This document shows, in pieces, positions 54,494 through 64,000 of a DNA stretch of 64,000 bases (position 1 is the first letter of the stretch; the number at the start of each line of letters is the position of its first letter). This DNA is from CAMQRS01 sp964370645 (GTDB lineage: Bacteria; Bacillota_I; Bacilli_A; Erysipelotrichales; Erysipelotrichaceae), in NCBI GenBank assembly GCA_964370645.1, contig CAYJJS010000006.1, positions 1 through 64,000 of the forward strand. The letters are read 5' to 3'. The notes below the pieces were generated by a model. That model was given only the letters and a program-made list of their open reading frames with translations. It searched no databases and was not told the DNA's origin. Position numbers and translations under genes: made by a program.

Positions 54494-54802
54494 ATGAATA
54501 TTAATGTATTAATGAAACAAGCAAAAAAAATGCAAGATGAAATGGGAAAAGCACAAAAACAATTACAAGAAAAAGAGTATGAAGCATCTGTACAAAATGG
54601 AAGTGTACAAGTGCATGCTTCAGGAACGGGAACAATACAATCAATTATAATAGCTGATGAATTAATGAATGTAGAGAATAAAGAAATCACACAGGATTTG
54701 GTTATAATGGCTGTAAACCAAGTATTAGAAGAAATTGCAAAAGATAGAGAAGAAATGAACAATCAAATTACAGGTGGAGTAAATCTGCCAGGTTTCTTTT
54801 AA
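54494..54802 (+). CDS. ybaB: Nucleoid-associated protein YbaB/EbfC
   Basis: Dimeric DNA-binding protein of 102 residues. It begins NVLMKQAKKMQDEMGKAQKQLQEKEYE, a helix arm typical of the family, followed by VHASGTGTIQSIII and the C-terminal helix ending MNNQITGGVNLPGFF. Almost always between dnaX and recR. GGAGGATTA overlaps the end of dnaX. It may help RecR or general nucleoid structure. Confidence 0.95.
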   Translation: MNINVLMKQAKKMQDEMGKAQKQLQEKEYEASVQNGSVQVHASGTGTIQSIIIADELMNVENKEITQDLVIMAVNQVLEEIAKDREEMNNQITGGVNLPGFF

Positions 54803-54803
54803 A

Positions 54804-55394
54804 ATGTATCCTAAAAAGTTCGAAGATTTGATTAATTCTCTTCGTTTGTTACCTGGTGTTGGACAAAAAAGTGCTGAACGATTTGCTTTTGAAATGCTGA
54901 ATTTTTCAGAAGAAGAGTTGGATCAGTTCATTCAAAGTATTACAAACATCAAAGATAAATTAAATTATTGTGAACTGTGTGGTAATTTATCAGAAGGAAA
55001 AGTATGTGATATTTGTAGTGATGACACTAGGGATCGTTTGATCATATGTGTGGTCGAAAGTGCTAAAGATGTAATAGCTATGGAAAAAACTAATTCATAT
55101 CATGGATTGTATCATGTATTACACGGTGTCATTTCAACAAGTAAAGGGATTATGCCAGATGATATTAACCTTAATAATTTATTGAAAAGAGTGGACGATC
55201 ATATTCAAGAAATTATTATTGCAACGAATCCAACAATAGAAGGAGAAACAACTGCTTTGTATATATCTAAATTATTAGAAAGTAAAGAAGTTCTAGTAAC
55301 TAGAATCGCTCATGGATTACCAATGGGTGGTAATTTGGATTATGCTCATGAACTTACTATCATAAAAGCAATGGAAGGAAGAAGTAAAATTTAA
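54804..55394 (+). CDS. recR: Recombination protein RecR
   Basis: Forms a ring that, with RecO and RecF, loads RecA at single-strand gaps. Helix-hairpin-helix LRLLPGVGQKSAERFAFEML near the N-terminus, a four-Cys zinc motif CELCGNLSEGKVCDIC, and TOPRIM motifs in IICVVESAKDVIAMEKT and IATNPTIEGETTALY. Length 196 is standard. Starts one base after ybaB. A clear terminator follows. Confidence 0.96.
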   Translation: MYPKKFEDLINSLRLLPGVGQKSAERFAFEMLNFSEEELDQFIQSITNIKDKLNYCELCGNLSEGKVCDICSDDTRDRLIICVVESAKDVIAMEKTNSYHGLYHVLHGVISTSKGIMPDDINLNNLLKRVDDHIQEIIIATNPTIEGETTALYISKLLESKEVLVTRIAHGLPMGGNLDYAHELTIIKAMEGRSKI

Positions 55395-55781
55395 TTCCAT
55401 CTACTTCAATGTATTTTTCGAAATCAGTGTAATCGAGTAAAAATAAATAAGTTAAAAAACTCTAATTTGTAAACCAAAATAGAGTTTTTTTAATTATATA
55501 GAAATAGGAATTTTGTCATGATATTATCGGTTAAATAAATTAGTAAAAAAAATGGTTTTTTTAACGATTTAACATTGCGTTTGTGATTACTTTGTGTTAA
55601 TATATCAGTTGTGTTAAGTAGTATTGAGAACTAGATAACGTGTTCAAAAAATACAAAAGATGTAAATGTATAAAACACTTGTAGAGTTAAATATCATTAT
55701 GTTATAAAAATAAATGTGTGTTTAACTCAAAATCATTAACTATTGAAATAGAAAGGGATTGCGAAAGCATAATGGTGGGGT
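55395..55781. other. Intergenic region: recR terminator, promoter and long leader of surface-protein gene
   Basis: Terminator AAAAAACTCTA/TAGAGTTTTTT (55454-55491). Promoter candidate TTGCGT (55575-55580), 17-base spacer, TAATAT (55598-55603). The leader of about 170 bases holds an 8-bp inverted repeat GAGTTAAA/TTTAACTC (55684-55691/55721-55728). The start codon at 55782 is preceded only by GGTGGGGT, too close for a normal ribosome-binding site. No gene seen. Confidence 0.6.
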
Positions 55782-58700
55782 ATGAATAAAAAAATATTAT
55801 TTAGTAAAGCATTGATAATTTTATTAGTAGGTTTAGTAAGTTTTTCTAATTTTAATTTTTCAACGTTAGCTAATGAAGTAACAAAAGAAAATGTTGTTGA
55901 AATTAATAATGAAGAAGATACAAAAACAGAGGTTGAATCTACAATCAATATGGATCAAACATTCAACAGTTACATGGGTGTAATGCCTATGTCATTGCAA
56001 AACGATAGCGAAAGAATATTGTTTTATGTTGATTTCATTGGAGAAAATGAGTTAGGGGAAGTCGTGACATTAGCACAAGATGTACCATTTTACACAGGTG
56101 GTGGAGTTGCTTACCCTTTAGTGGATGGATTGGGAAATCCTTCAGCTAGCTTAGGATATGATGGTGCAATTTTTGATCACTGGCAATTAGGTGGTGTAGA
56201 AGTTTCATTAGCAGATGTGAATGTGTCATACACACAAGAAGAATTGACTCAAGTGCCATTCGCACCTAAAACAGTAACTCTGCAAGCACACTATTTAAAA
56301 GAAGCGCAAACAATGAAGCGTACTATTAAGTATGTGTATTTAGAAGATGGAAGAGAAGCTTATCCAACTTATGAAGCAACATTATTGCAATCAGAAGTGA
56401 AAACAGTAACATCTCCCGTAATACAAGGGGCGCAACTAGTTGACCCTGCGCAATCTAATATTACTTTAGATAATACTACACCAGATGAAATTATTGTTGT
56501 ATATGAGGCGGCAGAAATAACACCAAAACCTTATACAGTTAAACACTATTTCGAAGAGTTAGATGGAAGTTTCACTTTAGATGATAGTAAAACTACGGTA
56601 GAACAAGGGCAAGCTGGAGAAGTTAGTGAAGCTGTAGCTTTAGATATAGATGGATTTAGTGTAACAACGGGAATTAGCCAACAAATCGTAAACATTGATG
56701 GAAGTACGGTTGTTGAAATTTACTATACTCGTGATAGTTCATTCATCATTTTCCATACAGGAGCAGGTGAACCTATGGATCCAATTTCTGGAGATTATGG
56801 TTCAACGATTTCAACACCAAGTATACCAACTAGAGATGGTTTCAGTTTTGGTGGATTTGTGGGAAGTGATGGAACAACAATAGATGCAACTTTAAGTAAT
56901 TTTCCAACAAGTATGCCAGCTAATTCAATTACCTATACAGCTGTTTGGGTTGGAGAAGAAACAACGTATCAAATTGTATATTGGGTAGAAAAAGCAAATA
57001 TATACCCAGGACAAAAATTAGATACATTGGATGATGATATATTAAAAGACACAAGCAATTATGACTACTATGGTAATGGAGTAGCTAATGGAGTATCAGG
57101 AACAACACCTGAAATTAGTGCTGCTGATTTAGATAAAGTTAAAGCTACAAATATAGTTGATAGTTATGATCAAAGAAGTAGTGAATATGCTACATATAGT
57201 TGGAGTGACGCTGAGTTTAAAGAAATTCAAGGAAATGGAACTACAGTCGTTAATGTATATTTTACGCGTGATTTATACAATTTCGAATTTAGCATTAGAT
57301 CTACGCAACAATTACAAAGTTCAACAGATCGTATCACTTATACTTTAGGTGATGAAACTGAATTAAGAGAATTGGTAGTTGGTGATGTTTATTCATTTAG
57401 CGCAAAATATGAACAAGATATTTCAGATTTATGGATTCAACCTGAAAATATCCAAATTATAAAAACAAACCCATACACTTCGACTGCAAAATTTATGAGT
57501 TGGACAACGGATGAAGATAGTAATTTATCAAATACAGCGTACTATTCTGTATCTTGGGATAAATTGATGATAGATCTTTTACCATCAAGTGGAAAAACTC
57601 TATATTTTGAGCCACAATCTCACAGAGAATCATTTATTACTGAATATACAATAAATAGATATCTTGAAGTTTTACCAGGAGAGGTTGGTGAACCTGTTAA
57701 ACCTGAGTATAGTGCTGAAGGAGAATTTATTTTAGGAAAAGTAGATTATACATATCAAACTAATGGAGAAAGATTTCAAGCAAAAGATATGGAAGGATTC
57801 ACTTTCGTAGATGGGACAGAGCAATCAGAAGCTGGTGATATTAAAGTGTTTGATTTCTACTATGAAAGAAATGAAATCGATTTAGTATTTAATATGCAGG
57901 GTTATGGAGAGCAAGTAACGACTGTAGAGAATATTAAATATGATGAGTCATTAATAGGATATGAACCAGAAGAACCAGTTCATCCAACACTAGGATATAC
58001 TTTTGATGGATGGTATTATGAGGCAGAATATAAAACACCTGTGGATTGGGAAAATGATAAAATGCCTGATGCAGGAGCTCAACTAGAAATATTTGCAAAA
58101 TGGCTACCACCTCAACATGAGGTAAACTTCTCAGCTAACGGTGGTTTATTAGTGAATGAAATAAACGGGTTGATTGAAAATCAAGTATCAATTCAAGTTG
58201 GACATAATGAAACAATTGGAGATAAATTTTCATATGCACTTCAAAGAACAGGATACATCTTTGGTGGATGGATCATCGATGAAAACAAAAATGGTGTCAA
58301 AGACGAAGATGAAAATGAATACTTTGCTTTAGGACAAGAAATTGTATCTGATTGTTATGTTGTTGCCGATTGGATAGCAAACTTAAATGTTAAATATACA
58401 GTTAAATATCAGTATGCTGATGGTGAAAACACATACGTTCACGAAGTTGAAATTTTCGGAGCTGAATTAGGTGAAGAGATTAGTGCGTATGCTTTAACTT
58501 CAGGAGAACTTATCAAAAAAGGTTGGCCAAGTGGGTATTATACTCCAGATTCATTTTCGAAGACACATGTTATAGAAAGTGAAACGGATGAGATTGTATT
58601 CAACTATGTAAGATCCGATGAATATTTATATACGTATACAATTAATTATGAAGATGCAGATGGAAATATCATTCGTGAAATGGATACACTTAGAACATCT

Positions 58701-61700
58701 GAAAATCATATTGTAGAAGATGCTCCATACATTGATGGATATAGAATTACATCTGAACCAGTTGTAGGAATTGAATTGAACGCAGCAAGTTCATCAAACG
58801 TAATCACATTCACATATAGTGAAGTAATCACGACTGCTGTATCTAAAGTTAAATTCTATGCACCAGATGGAACATTGCTTTCACATGAAGTGTCATTAAA
58901 CACAACACTTGGTGAAAAAATAACATTTGAAAGTATTTACTCGAATGTAGATGTTCAAGCAATCATTGATAACTATCCAGATTGGGGAATTGAAGCTCCT
59001 TTAAGTGACTATCGTATTATCGCAAACGATACTATTTTTGAAGTTCGTTTCAAATTATTAACAGTAAATGTGGATTACTATTCGTATACTGGTGATATTA
59101 TTGAATTAAATGTTGAAGAAGTTATTGATGAAGCACCAAGCAAAACAACACAAGAAGGCTTGGCAGCAGGAACTCATTTCGTTAAGTGGGTAGATCAAGA
59201 TTTCAATGACATTAGTGTTATCAGCGAATCAACAACGCAATTACATGCAGTGGTTACTCATGATGTATTATTCATGAACGAATCTGAATTATATATAGGA
59301 GATGAAATTGGACACAATATGTCAGTCTCTGCACCAGTTAATCCAACAAGTGAAAACAAAAGATTTTTAGGTTGGTCTACAACGGAAGATAGTATTGTTG
59401 CAGATGTAGTTTTCCCTAAGACAATTAGTGAACCAACTACATTGTATGCTGTATACGCAAAACAATTCACAATCACAGGTGTATTAGCAGATGGAGAAAG
59501 CACAAGCAAAACATACGATGGAACAGCATTGTCATTGAACGAAGAAAACTTCACAGTGATGAATGGTGAAAACGAAGTAAGTGGAGTAACGTTCAAATAC
59601 TATGCAGATGCAGCATGTACAGAAGAAATCACAGATGCAAATGAATTAGAAATTACAAATGCAGGAAGTATTACTTACTACATCGTTGCAGAAAAAGCAG
59701 GGTACAATAACTCACCAGCATTCCCAGTTACATTGACAGTAAATAAATTTGCGATCACAGTGAGTGCAGATGAAAAATCAATGGTATATGATGCAGAAAT
59801 GCCAACATTGACATACACAGTTAATAGTGAGGAAATGCCAAGTGGAGAAGGATTCACATATGTAGTAGCAAGAACAAGTAGTGAAACAGCAGTAAATGTA
59901 TATGTAGAAGACTTAACAGTACGTGCAACACCAAATGCAGGAACAGATGCGAATAACTATGAAATCACATACGTACCAGCAGACTTTACAATTACACCAG
60001 CAGGATTCAATATCACAGGTGTATTAGCAGATGGAGAAAGCACAAGCAAAACATACGATGGAACAGNNNNNNNNNNNNNNNNNNNNNNNNNNNNNNNNNN
60101 NNNNNNNNNNNNNNNNNNNNNNNNNNNNNNNNNNNNNNNNNNNNNNNNNNNNNNNNNNNNNNNNNNTGCAGAAAAAGCAGGGTACAATAACTCACCAGCA
60201 TTCCCAGTTACATTGACAGTATCAAGACGTGAAGTAAATGTGATAGTACAACCAGATAGTAAAATTTATGGAACACAAGATGATACAAACTATAAAGGAT
60301 ATACACTAGGATCAACACCATTAGTAGATGGAGAAGAAATTAATGTAACAATTTATAGAGATGGAATTGGATCTGATTTAGGAAAATATGATAACGTAGG
60401 AACATATGTAGATTCGTTAAGTGCTACAGTTACGTCAAAAGATGGTTCTTTAAATATGGAAAACTATATTTTCCCAATAATTCCAGCGGATTATGTCATT
60501 CAAAATGCACAGTTAGAAGTTGGTGGATTTGATGCAAATAGTGAAAATCAATCAAAAACATACGATGGAGAAACACTATATTTCAATCCAGAAGATATTG
60601 TGACATCTTTAGATGGTGTGGATGTTACTACAAGTGTGAAATATTTTGAATTGAACGAAGATGGATCATTTGCAAAAGAAATCACTTTAGAAGAAGTACA
60701 AGCAACAGATGTAGTTGATAGTAAATCTTATGGAGTACGTATTGAAGCAGAAAACTTTGAAGCATATGAAACTACATTTGAAATGACTATTGAAAAAAGA
60801 CAAGTAGAAATACAAGTGAATGAAGATAGTAAAGTATATGGAACACAAGATGATACAAACTATGAAGGATATACAGTAGGATCTACCCCATTAGTTGATG
60901 GAGAAGAAATCGATGTAGAAATTTATAGAAATGGAATCGGATCTGATTTAGGAAAATATGATAATGTAGGAACATATGAAGGTAAATTAAGTGCAACAAT
61001 TTCTCCAAAAGGAGTATCGTTGGATATGAATAATTATACTTTCACAGTTAATGATGCTAATTATACAATTGAAAATGCGCAATTAGAAGTCGGTGGATTC
61101 GATGCGAATAGTGAAAATCAATCAAAAACATATGATGGAGAGACATTATTCTTTAATCCAGAAGATATTACAACATCTTTAGATGGTGTAGATGTGTCTA
61201 TTGATAGTGTAAAATATTATGAATTGAACGATGATGGGTCATTTGGAAAAGAAATCACTTTAGAAGAAGTACAAGCAACAAATGTAGCTGATAGCAAATC
61301 TTATGGAATTCGAATTGAAGCTGAAAACTTTGAAGCATATGAAACAACTTTCCAACTTAATGTATTAAGAAGACCGGTAACAATTAGCATCGCAAATACA
61401 ACTTTAACTTATGGAAGCGTGTTGAATGAAGTGCAACTACAAAATATAATGAAGGATGCAATAAATAATGCAACAACGAGTGAAAATGGTAAAGCTATTA
61501 TTGATGAAGGTGATTTAAATGCAATCACAAGTGGTGTGAGTAGAGATGTTTATCATATATTAGGATGGAATGACGATGTTGTTTATATAAGTTTCTCTAA
61601 TGGAGAAATTGTGGTGATCCCATTAAACGGTATTGAAAACACGAATATTAATAACAACTATGCAGTTACTGTATTGTACGGTGATTTATTAATAGAAGAA

Positions 61701-62183
61701 GAGGAGATTACAAATCCAACGAATCCAAACATCACATACCCTACTACACAACCTCAAGTGGAAGGAGAAGTGTTAGAAAATGATACTGAAGAAAAAAGTG
61801 AAGAAGTTATCGTGGATGACGTATTGACAGAAGAAAATGACGTTGAAGACAGAGAGGTTATTGATAACATAGTAACATCTGAAAAAACATGGTCATTATT
61901 CAATTTAATCGCTACAATTATAGCAGCTTTAGCAGCAGTGATTTTAATTGTAATGAGTCGTAAAAAAGAAGATGAACAACAAATAGAAAAACGTAGAAAA
62001 GTTACATTTGTAATAAGTATTATCACAAGTGTTGTAAGTATTGTATTATTTGTATTAACACAAGATATGACACAAACGATGATTACGTTTGATATGTATT
62101 CAATTTATTTCGCAATATTACTTATCCTTTCAATAATCGTATATGTAATACCAAAACAAAAAGAAGAAAAAGAAGCAGAATAA
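55782..62183 (+). CDS. Giant surface protein with MucBP-like, InlB-type and MBG repeats, interrupted by an assembly gap
   Basis: Exported protein, 2133 residues as assembled. Signal peptide about 1-30. MucBP-like repeats (TIKYVYLEDGREAYPTYEA, YTVKHYFEELDGSF) and InlB B-repeat/Flg_new units (FDGWYY, FGGWII) fill about 180-870, more beta domains follow, then MBG/YDG-type repeats from about 1225 to 1880, including two units of about 190 residues sharing YGTQDDTNY and QSKTYDGETL. One hundred N at 60067-60166 fall inside an MBG unit; the frame is kept. The C-terminus has an acidic linker and three membrane helices (about 2038-2055, 2070-2088, 2105-2125) rather than a sortase signal. Likely an adhesin; anchoring by several helices is unusual. 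Confidence 0.88.
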   Translation: MNKKILFSKALIILLVGLVSFSNFNFSTLANEVTKENVVEINNEEDTKTEVESTINMDQTFNSYMGVMPMSLQNDSERILFYVDFIGENELGEVVTLAQDVPFYTGGGVAYPLVDGLGNPSASLGYDGAIFDHWQLGGVEVSLADVNVSYTQEELTQVPFAPKTVTLQAHYLKEAQTMKRTIKYVYLEDGREAYPTYEATLLQSEVKTVTSPVIQGAQLVDPAQSNITLDNTTPDEIIVVYEAAEITPKPYTVKHYFEELDGSFTLDDSKTTVEQGQAGEVSEAVALDIDGFSVTTGISQQIVNIDGSTVVEIYYTRDSSFIIFHTGAGEPMDPISGDYGSTISTPSIPTRDGFSFGGFVGSDGTTIDATLSNFPTSMPANSITYTAVWVGEETTYQIVYWVEKANIYPGQKLDTLDDDILKDTSNYDYYGNGVANGVSGTTPEISAADLDKVKATNIVDSYDQRSSEYATYSWSDAEFKEIQGNGTTVVNVYFTRDLYNFEFSIRSTQQLQSSTDRITYTLGDETELRELVVGDVYSFSAKYEQDISDLWIQPENIQIIKTNPYTSTAKFMSWTTDEDSNLSNTAYYSVSWDKLMIDLLPSSGKTLYFEPQSHRESFITEYTINRYLEVLPGEVGEPVKPEYSAEGEFILGKVDYTYQTNGERFQAKDMEGFTFVDGTEQSEAGDIKVFDFYYERNEIDLVFNMQGYGEQVTTVENIKYDESLIGYEPEEPVHPTLGYTFDGWYYEAEYKTPVDWENDKMPDAGAQLEIFAKWLPPQHEVNFSANGGLLVNEINGLIENQVSIQVGHNETIGDKFSYALQRTGYIFGGWIIDENKNGVKDEDENEYFALGQEIVSDCYVVADWIANLNVKYTVKYQYADGENTYVHEVEIFGAELGEEISAYALTSGELIKKGWPSGYYTPDSFSKTHVIESETDEIVFNYVRSDEYLYTYTINYEDADGNIIREMDTLRTSENHIVEDAPYIDGYRITSEPVVGIELNAASSSNVITFTYSEVITTAVSKVKFYAPDGTLLSHEVSLNTTLGEKITFESIYSNVDVQAIIDNYPDWGIEAPLSDYRIIANDTIFEVRFKLLTVNVDYYSYTGDIIELNVEEVIDEAPSKTTQEGLAAGTHFVKWVDQDFNDISVISESTTQLHAVVTHDVLFMNESELYIGDEIGHNMSVSAPVNPTSENKRFLGWSTTEDSIVADVVFPKTISEPTTLYAVYAKQFTITGVLADGESTSKTYDGTALSLNEENFTVMNGENEVSGVTFKYYADAACTEEITDANELEITNAGSITYYIVAEKAGYNNSPAFPVTLTVNKFAITVSADEKSMVYDAEMPTLTYTVNSEEMPSGEGFTYVVARTSSETAVNVYVEDLTVRATPNAGTDANNYEITYVPADFTITPAGFNITGVLADGESTSKTYDGTXXXXXXXXXXXXXXXXXXXXXXXXXXXXXXXXXXAEKAGYNNSPAFPVTLTVSRREVNVIVQPDSKIYGTQDDTNYKGYTLGSTPLVDGEEINVTIYRDGIGSDLGKYDNVGTYVDSLSATVTSKDGSLNMENYIFPIIPADYVIQNAQLEVGGFDANSENQSKTYDGETLYFNPEDIVTSLDGVDVTTSVKYFELNEDGSFAKEITLEEVQATDVVDSKSYGVRIEAENFEAYETTFEMTIEKRQVEIQVNEDSKVYGTQDDTNYEGYTVGSTPLVDGEEIDVEIYRNGIGSDLGKYDNVGTYEGKLSATISPKGVSLDMNNYTFTVNDANYTIENAQLEVGGFDANSENQSKTYDGETLFFNPEDITTSLDGVDVSIDSVKYYELNDDGSFGKEITLEEVQATNVADSKSYGIRIEAENFEAYETTFQLNVLRRPVTISIANTTLTYGSVLNEVQLQNIMKDAINNATTSENGKAIIDEGDLNAITSGVSRDVYHILGWNDDVVYISFSNGEIVVIPLNGIENTNINNNYAVTVLYGDLLIEEEEITNPTNPNITYPTTQPQVEGEVLENDTEEKSEEVIVDDVLTEENDVEDREVIDNIVTSEKTWSLFNLIATIIAALAAVILIVMSRKKEDEQQIEKRRKVTFVISIITSVVSIVLFVLTQDMTQTMITFDMYSIYFAILLILSIIVYVIPKQKEEKEAE
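59472..60221 (+). repeat. Repeat pair flanking the N gap
   Basis: Fifty-five identical bases at 59472-59526 and 60012-60066, and another 55 identical at 59687-59741 and 60167-60221. The first copy is complete (160 bases between the segments); the second has the 100 N in place of that middle. Confidence 0.9.
60232..61375 (+). repeat. Two tandem 570-bp MBG-type repeats
   Basis: GGAACACAAGATGATACAAA occurs at 60270 and again at 60840, and long matching stretches follow both (LVDGEEI, GSDLGKYDNVGTY, LEVGGFDANSENQSKTYDG, AENFEAYETTF in translation). Period 570 bases, 190 codons. Confidence 0.85.
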
Positions 62184-62205
62184 TAGTAAAAAAAATATTT
62201 TTTTG

Positions 62206-62238
62206 AAAGAAGAAAATTAAAAATTTCTTCTTTTTTTT
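62206..62238 (+). terminator. Terminator of the giant surface-protein gene
   Basis: AAAGAAGAAA (62206-62215), 8-base loop, TTTCTTCTTT (62224-62233), then T-run. Confidence 0.85.
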
Positions 62239-62404
62239 ATGTAAATTAAAATGATTAGTATAATTTTATCTAGTTAAATAAGATGTTAATACCAATGGAA
62301 ACGTGAAAAGATACTTTAAATAAAGGTTTTTCCAAGGTTCTTATGAATTTGAATAGGACATTTTTCCCTTGTTTTGAAACTCAAACAATTTTTGGTCATT
62401 ATTG

Positions 62405-62434
62405 TTGATTATGAAAAAAAAATAATGCTAAAAT
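62405..62434 (+). promoter_or_regulatory. Candidate promoter of the last gene
   Basis: TTGATT (62405-62410), 18-base spacer, TAAAAT (62429-62434), 43 bases before the start codon. Confidence 0.45.
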
Positions 62435-62477
62435 CATCATGGATAAATCTGCATAAGGTTTAGAGAAGGAGACATGT

Positions 62478-64000
62478 ATGAGACTAAGGAAAGGGATTTT
62501 TTCACTTGCTTTAATGACTGCGATGATACTACAATTAGTGCCAACTAATTTATTCGCGCAGGAAACTAACATAAGTGAAACGCCTGTTGAAGAGACAAGC
62601 GAAACAGAGAAAATTACAGATTTCAATATTGAAGAAGGGATATTGAATCAAACAATTGAAAAAAATAGTGATACGGCTGAAAACTTGCCATCTACTATTG
62701 AGGCTACTTTTACTGCTATCGTAGAAGTAGAAGGGGAAGATGGAACTTTAGAAAACGCCTCACAAGTATCAACTAGAGCTGTAGAGGTACAGTGGAGGGA
62801 GATTCAAGATAAAGTTTACTCGAGTGATGAAGTGGCTACATTTACGTATGAAGCTACTTTGACAGATGAGACTTTAATCGTGGAAGAAGGTGTTAGCATA
62901 CCTAACATTGTTGTCAATGTAGTGGAAACACCTGCTGAAGAAACGCCTACAGAGGAAAACTCAGAAGGTGAAACTCCCGAAGAAGAAACACCAGCTGAAG
63001 AGCCAGCTACATATTCTGGATCAGGGATTGGGAATGCGGATGGTTCTTTAATCTTTATGTCATCAACAATACCGTATCAACCTGCGGATGACCCAACATG
63101 GAGATGGGATTATACAGAAACTATTAATTATGGAACATTTGATTATACAATTCAAATAAAAAAAGACCCAACATTACCTGAAGGGACAATTCGTGTTATT
63201 GAAATAGATATCGACCCTTATAATAACGGTAGTGCAGCACCTTTAGATGTTGATTCAGCGGCTTTTGGAGCTGAATTTATTATTAAGGGAAGTGGTGGTT
63301 CTTATATTTCTAGCGATAAACAAAAGATTGTTTTCGTTGTTGATAATGATTTATTAGGGTCAACTTCAACTACTTCGTTTTCACTAGTTAGAAGTGAAAA
63401 CGTATATTCAGGTAATGATACCACTTATTATAAAAGTGAAGTTGTAAACAACATAACAAGAGGAACAATCGCATCAGATATCGGTCTTATGTTATTGAAT
63501 AACCCAAATGGTGATCTAGGTGTTGAGATGCGAGAACACCAAATTGGAACTACTCCAAGTGCTGTTTCAGATGCGACTGTGATTGAGGGTAGTGATGTAT
63601 TATTAAAACATACAATTAAAAGAGATAATCATGGAACACAAGATTTAATCACGAGTTATGGAATGGTAGACAAATACTACAACGAATCTGTTTATGATAC
63701 AACAGATGTTTGGTTGGCATCAAATGGACGTTTATACTTTAAAAGTGAGGATGGGTTATCGTTCGTTGCAGATAACGCTGCATCTTATAATTTTGAATTT
63801 ACGCAGGAAGACCATGCACCAATTTCCAACTTTGAGTGGATTATACACTTCCCTGAAGGATTTTCAACAGGTTCTGGTCCTTCAAGTGTGAGTAGTACTA
63901 CATCAAATAACTTTAAAGTAACCGCAGGAACTAATGGTATGTCATTTTGGGATACGAAAAGTGGTTACTCAGGCTACAATGATGCAACGCGTGAGGTTGT
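62478..64000 (+). CDS. Large surface protein, 3' end outside the window
   Basis: Open frame of at least 507 codons running to the window edge without a stop. It starts at ATG 62478 after GAAGGAG, with a signal peptide MRLRKGIFSLALMTAMIL...FAQE (cleavage about residue 28). A Glu/Thr/Pro-rich segment with repeated TPAEE/TPEEE phrases (about 150-180) precedes beta-rich sequence with Ser, Thr and aromatic residues, resembling adhesin domains with no family I can name. Separate terminator and promoter from the preceding surface gene. Its C-terminal anchor cannot be seen. Confidence 0.85.
   Translation, partial: MRLRKGIFSLALMTAMILQLVPTNLFAQETNISETPVEETSETEKITDFNIEEGILNQTIEKNSDTAENLPSTIEATFTAIVEVEGEDGTLENASQVSTRAVEVQWREIQDKVYSSDEVATFTYEATLTDETLIVEEGVSIPNIVVNVVETPAEETPTEENSEGETPEEETPAEEPATYSGSGIGNADGSLIFMSSTIPYQPADDPTWRWDYTETINYGTFDYTIQIKKDPTLPEGTIRVIEIDIDPYNNGSAAPLDVDSAAFGAEFIIKGSGGSYISSDKQKIVFVVDNDLLGSTSTTSFSLVRSENVYSGNDTTYYKSEVVNNITRGTIASDIGLMLLNNPNGDLGVEMREHQIGTTPSAVSDATVIEGSDVLLKHTIKRDNHGTQDLITSYGMVDKYYNESVYDTTDVWLASNGRLYFKSEDGLSFVADNAASYNFEFTQEDHAPISNFEWIIHFPEGFSTGSGPSSVSSTTSNNFKVTAGTNGMSFWDTKSGYSGYNDATREV

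Noticed and set aside
60013..60216. Short frames running through the N stretch
   Set aside because: They exist only because unknown bases cannot contain stops and they overlap the giant surface-protein gene.

Overview
The window looks like the origin-proximal part of a low-GC, AT-rich Bacillota (Firmicutes) chromosome. It carries sporulation-lineage genes (spoVT, yabP, yabQ, with yidC/spoIIIJ and jag), T-box control of serS and a dnaA-dnaN-yaaA-recF-gyrB-gyrA cluster. The protein styles (BspA-like leucine-rich repeats, FIVAR modules, MBG/InlB-type repeats) would suit a gut-associated Erysipelotrichia-like organism; that placement is inference. A candidate oriC lies at about 40.3-40.8 kb. Genes to its left are mostly on the minus strand and all genes to its right are on the plus strand, as expected for two replication arms leaving oriC.

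Left part (0-20 kb): a glutamine operon glnA-ANTAR regulator-pyrG, behind a leader that looks like an ANTAR-controlled attenuator; a plus-strand unit murI-AEC transporter-msrA; aroK-mntP-rarA divergent from aroD; a membrane-anchored C39-like protease; mismatch-repair and tRNA-modification operon mutS-mutL-miaA-NUDIX; a SipW-like signal peptidase next to an unrecognised AT-hook-like protein; a J-domain co-chaperone; and rqcP-[M50 protease, opposite strand]-yabP-yabQ-divIC.

Surface island (20.4-32.7 kb): four exported or membrane-attached products (BspA-type LRR/Ig/FIVAR protein, two small lipoproteins, a 2312-residue GH31 glycosidase with cohesin-like, dockerin-like, F5/8C and FIVAR modules and a variant sortase signal). 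It separates spoVT from rqcP, which are close neighbours in Bacillus.

Core part (32.9-55.4 kb): HAD hydrolase-pth-mfd-spoVT; rpmH-rnpA-yidC-jag; oriC; dnaA, dnaN, yaaA, recF, gyrB, gyrA; T-box and serS; an anchored protein of unknown function; two parS sites; SRP RNA; tadA; dnaX-ybaB-recR.

Right end (55.8-64 kb): two very large surface-protein genes. The first (2133 residues as assembled) contains a 100-N assembly gap inside a repeat and ends in three membrane helices; the second runs off the window. No rRNA, tRNA, CRISPR array, insertion sequence or prophage was seen.
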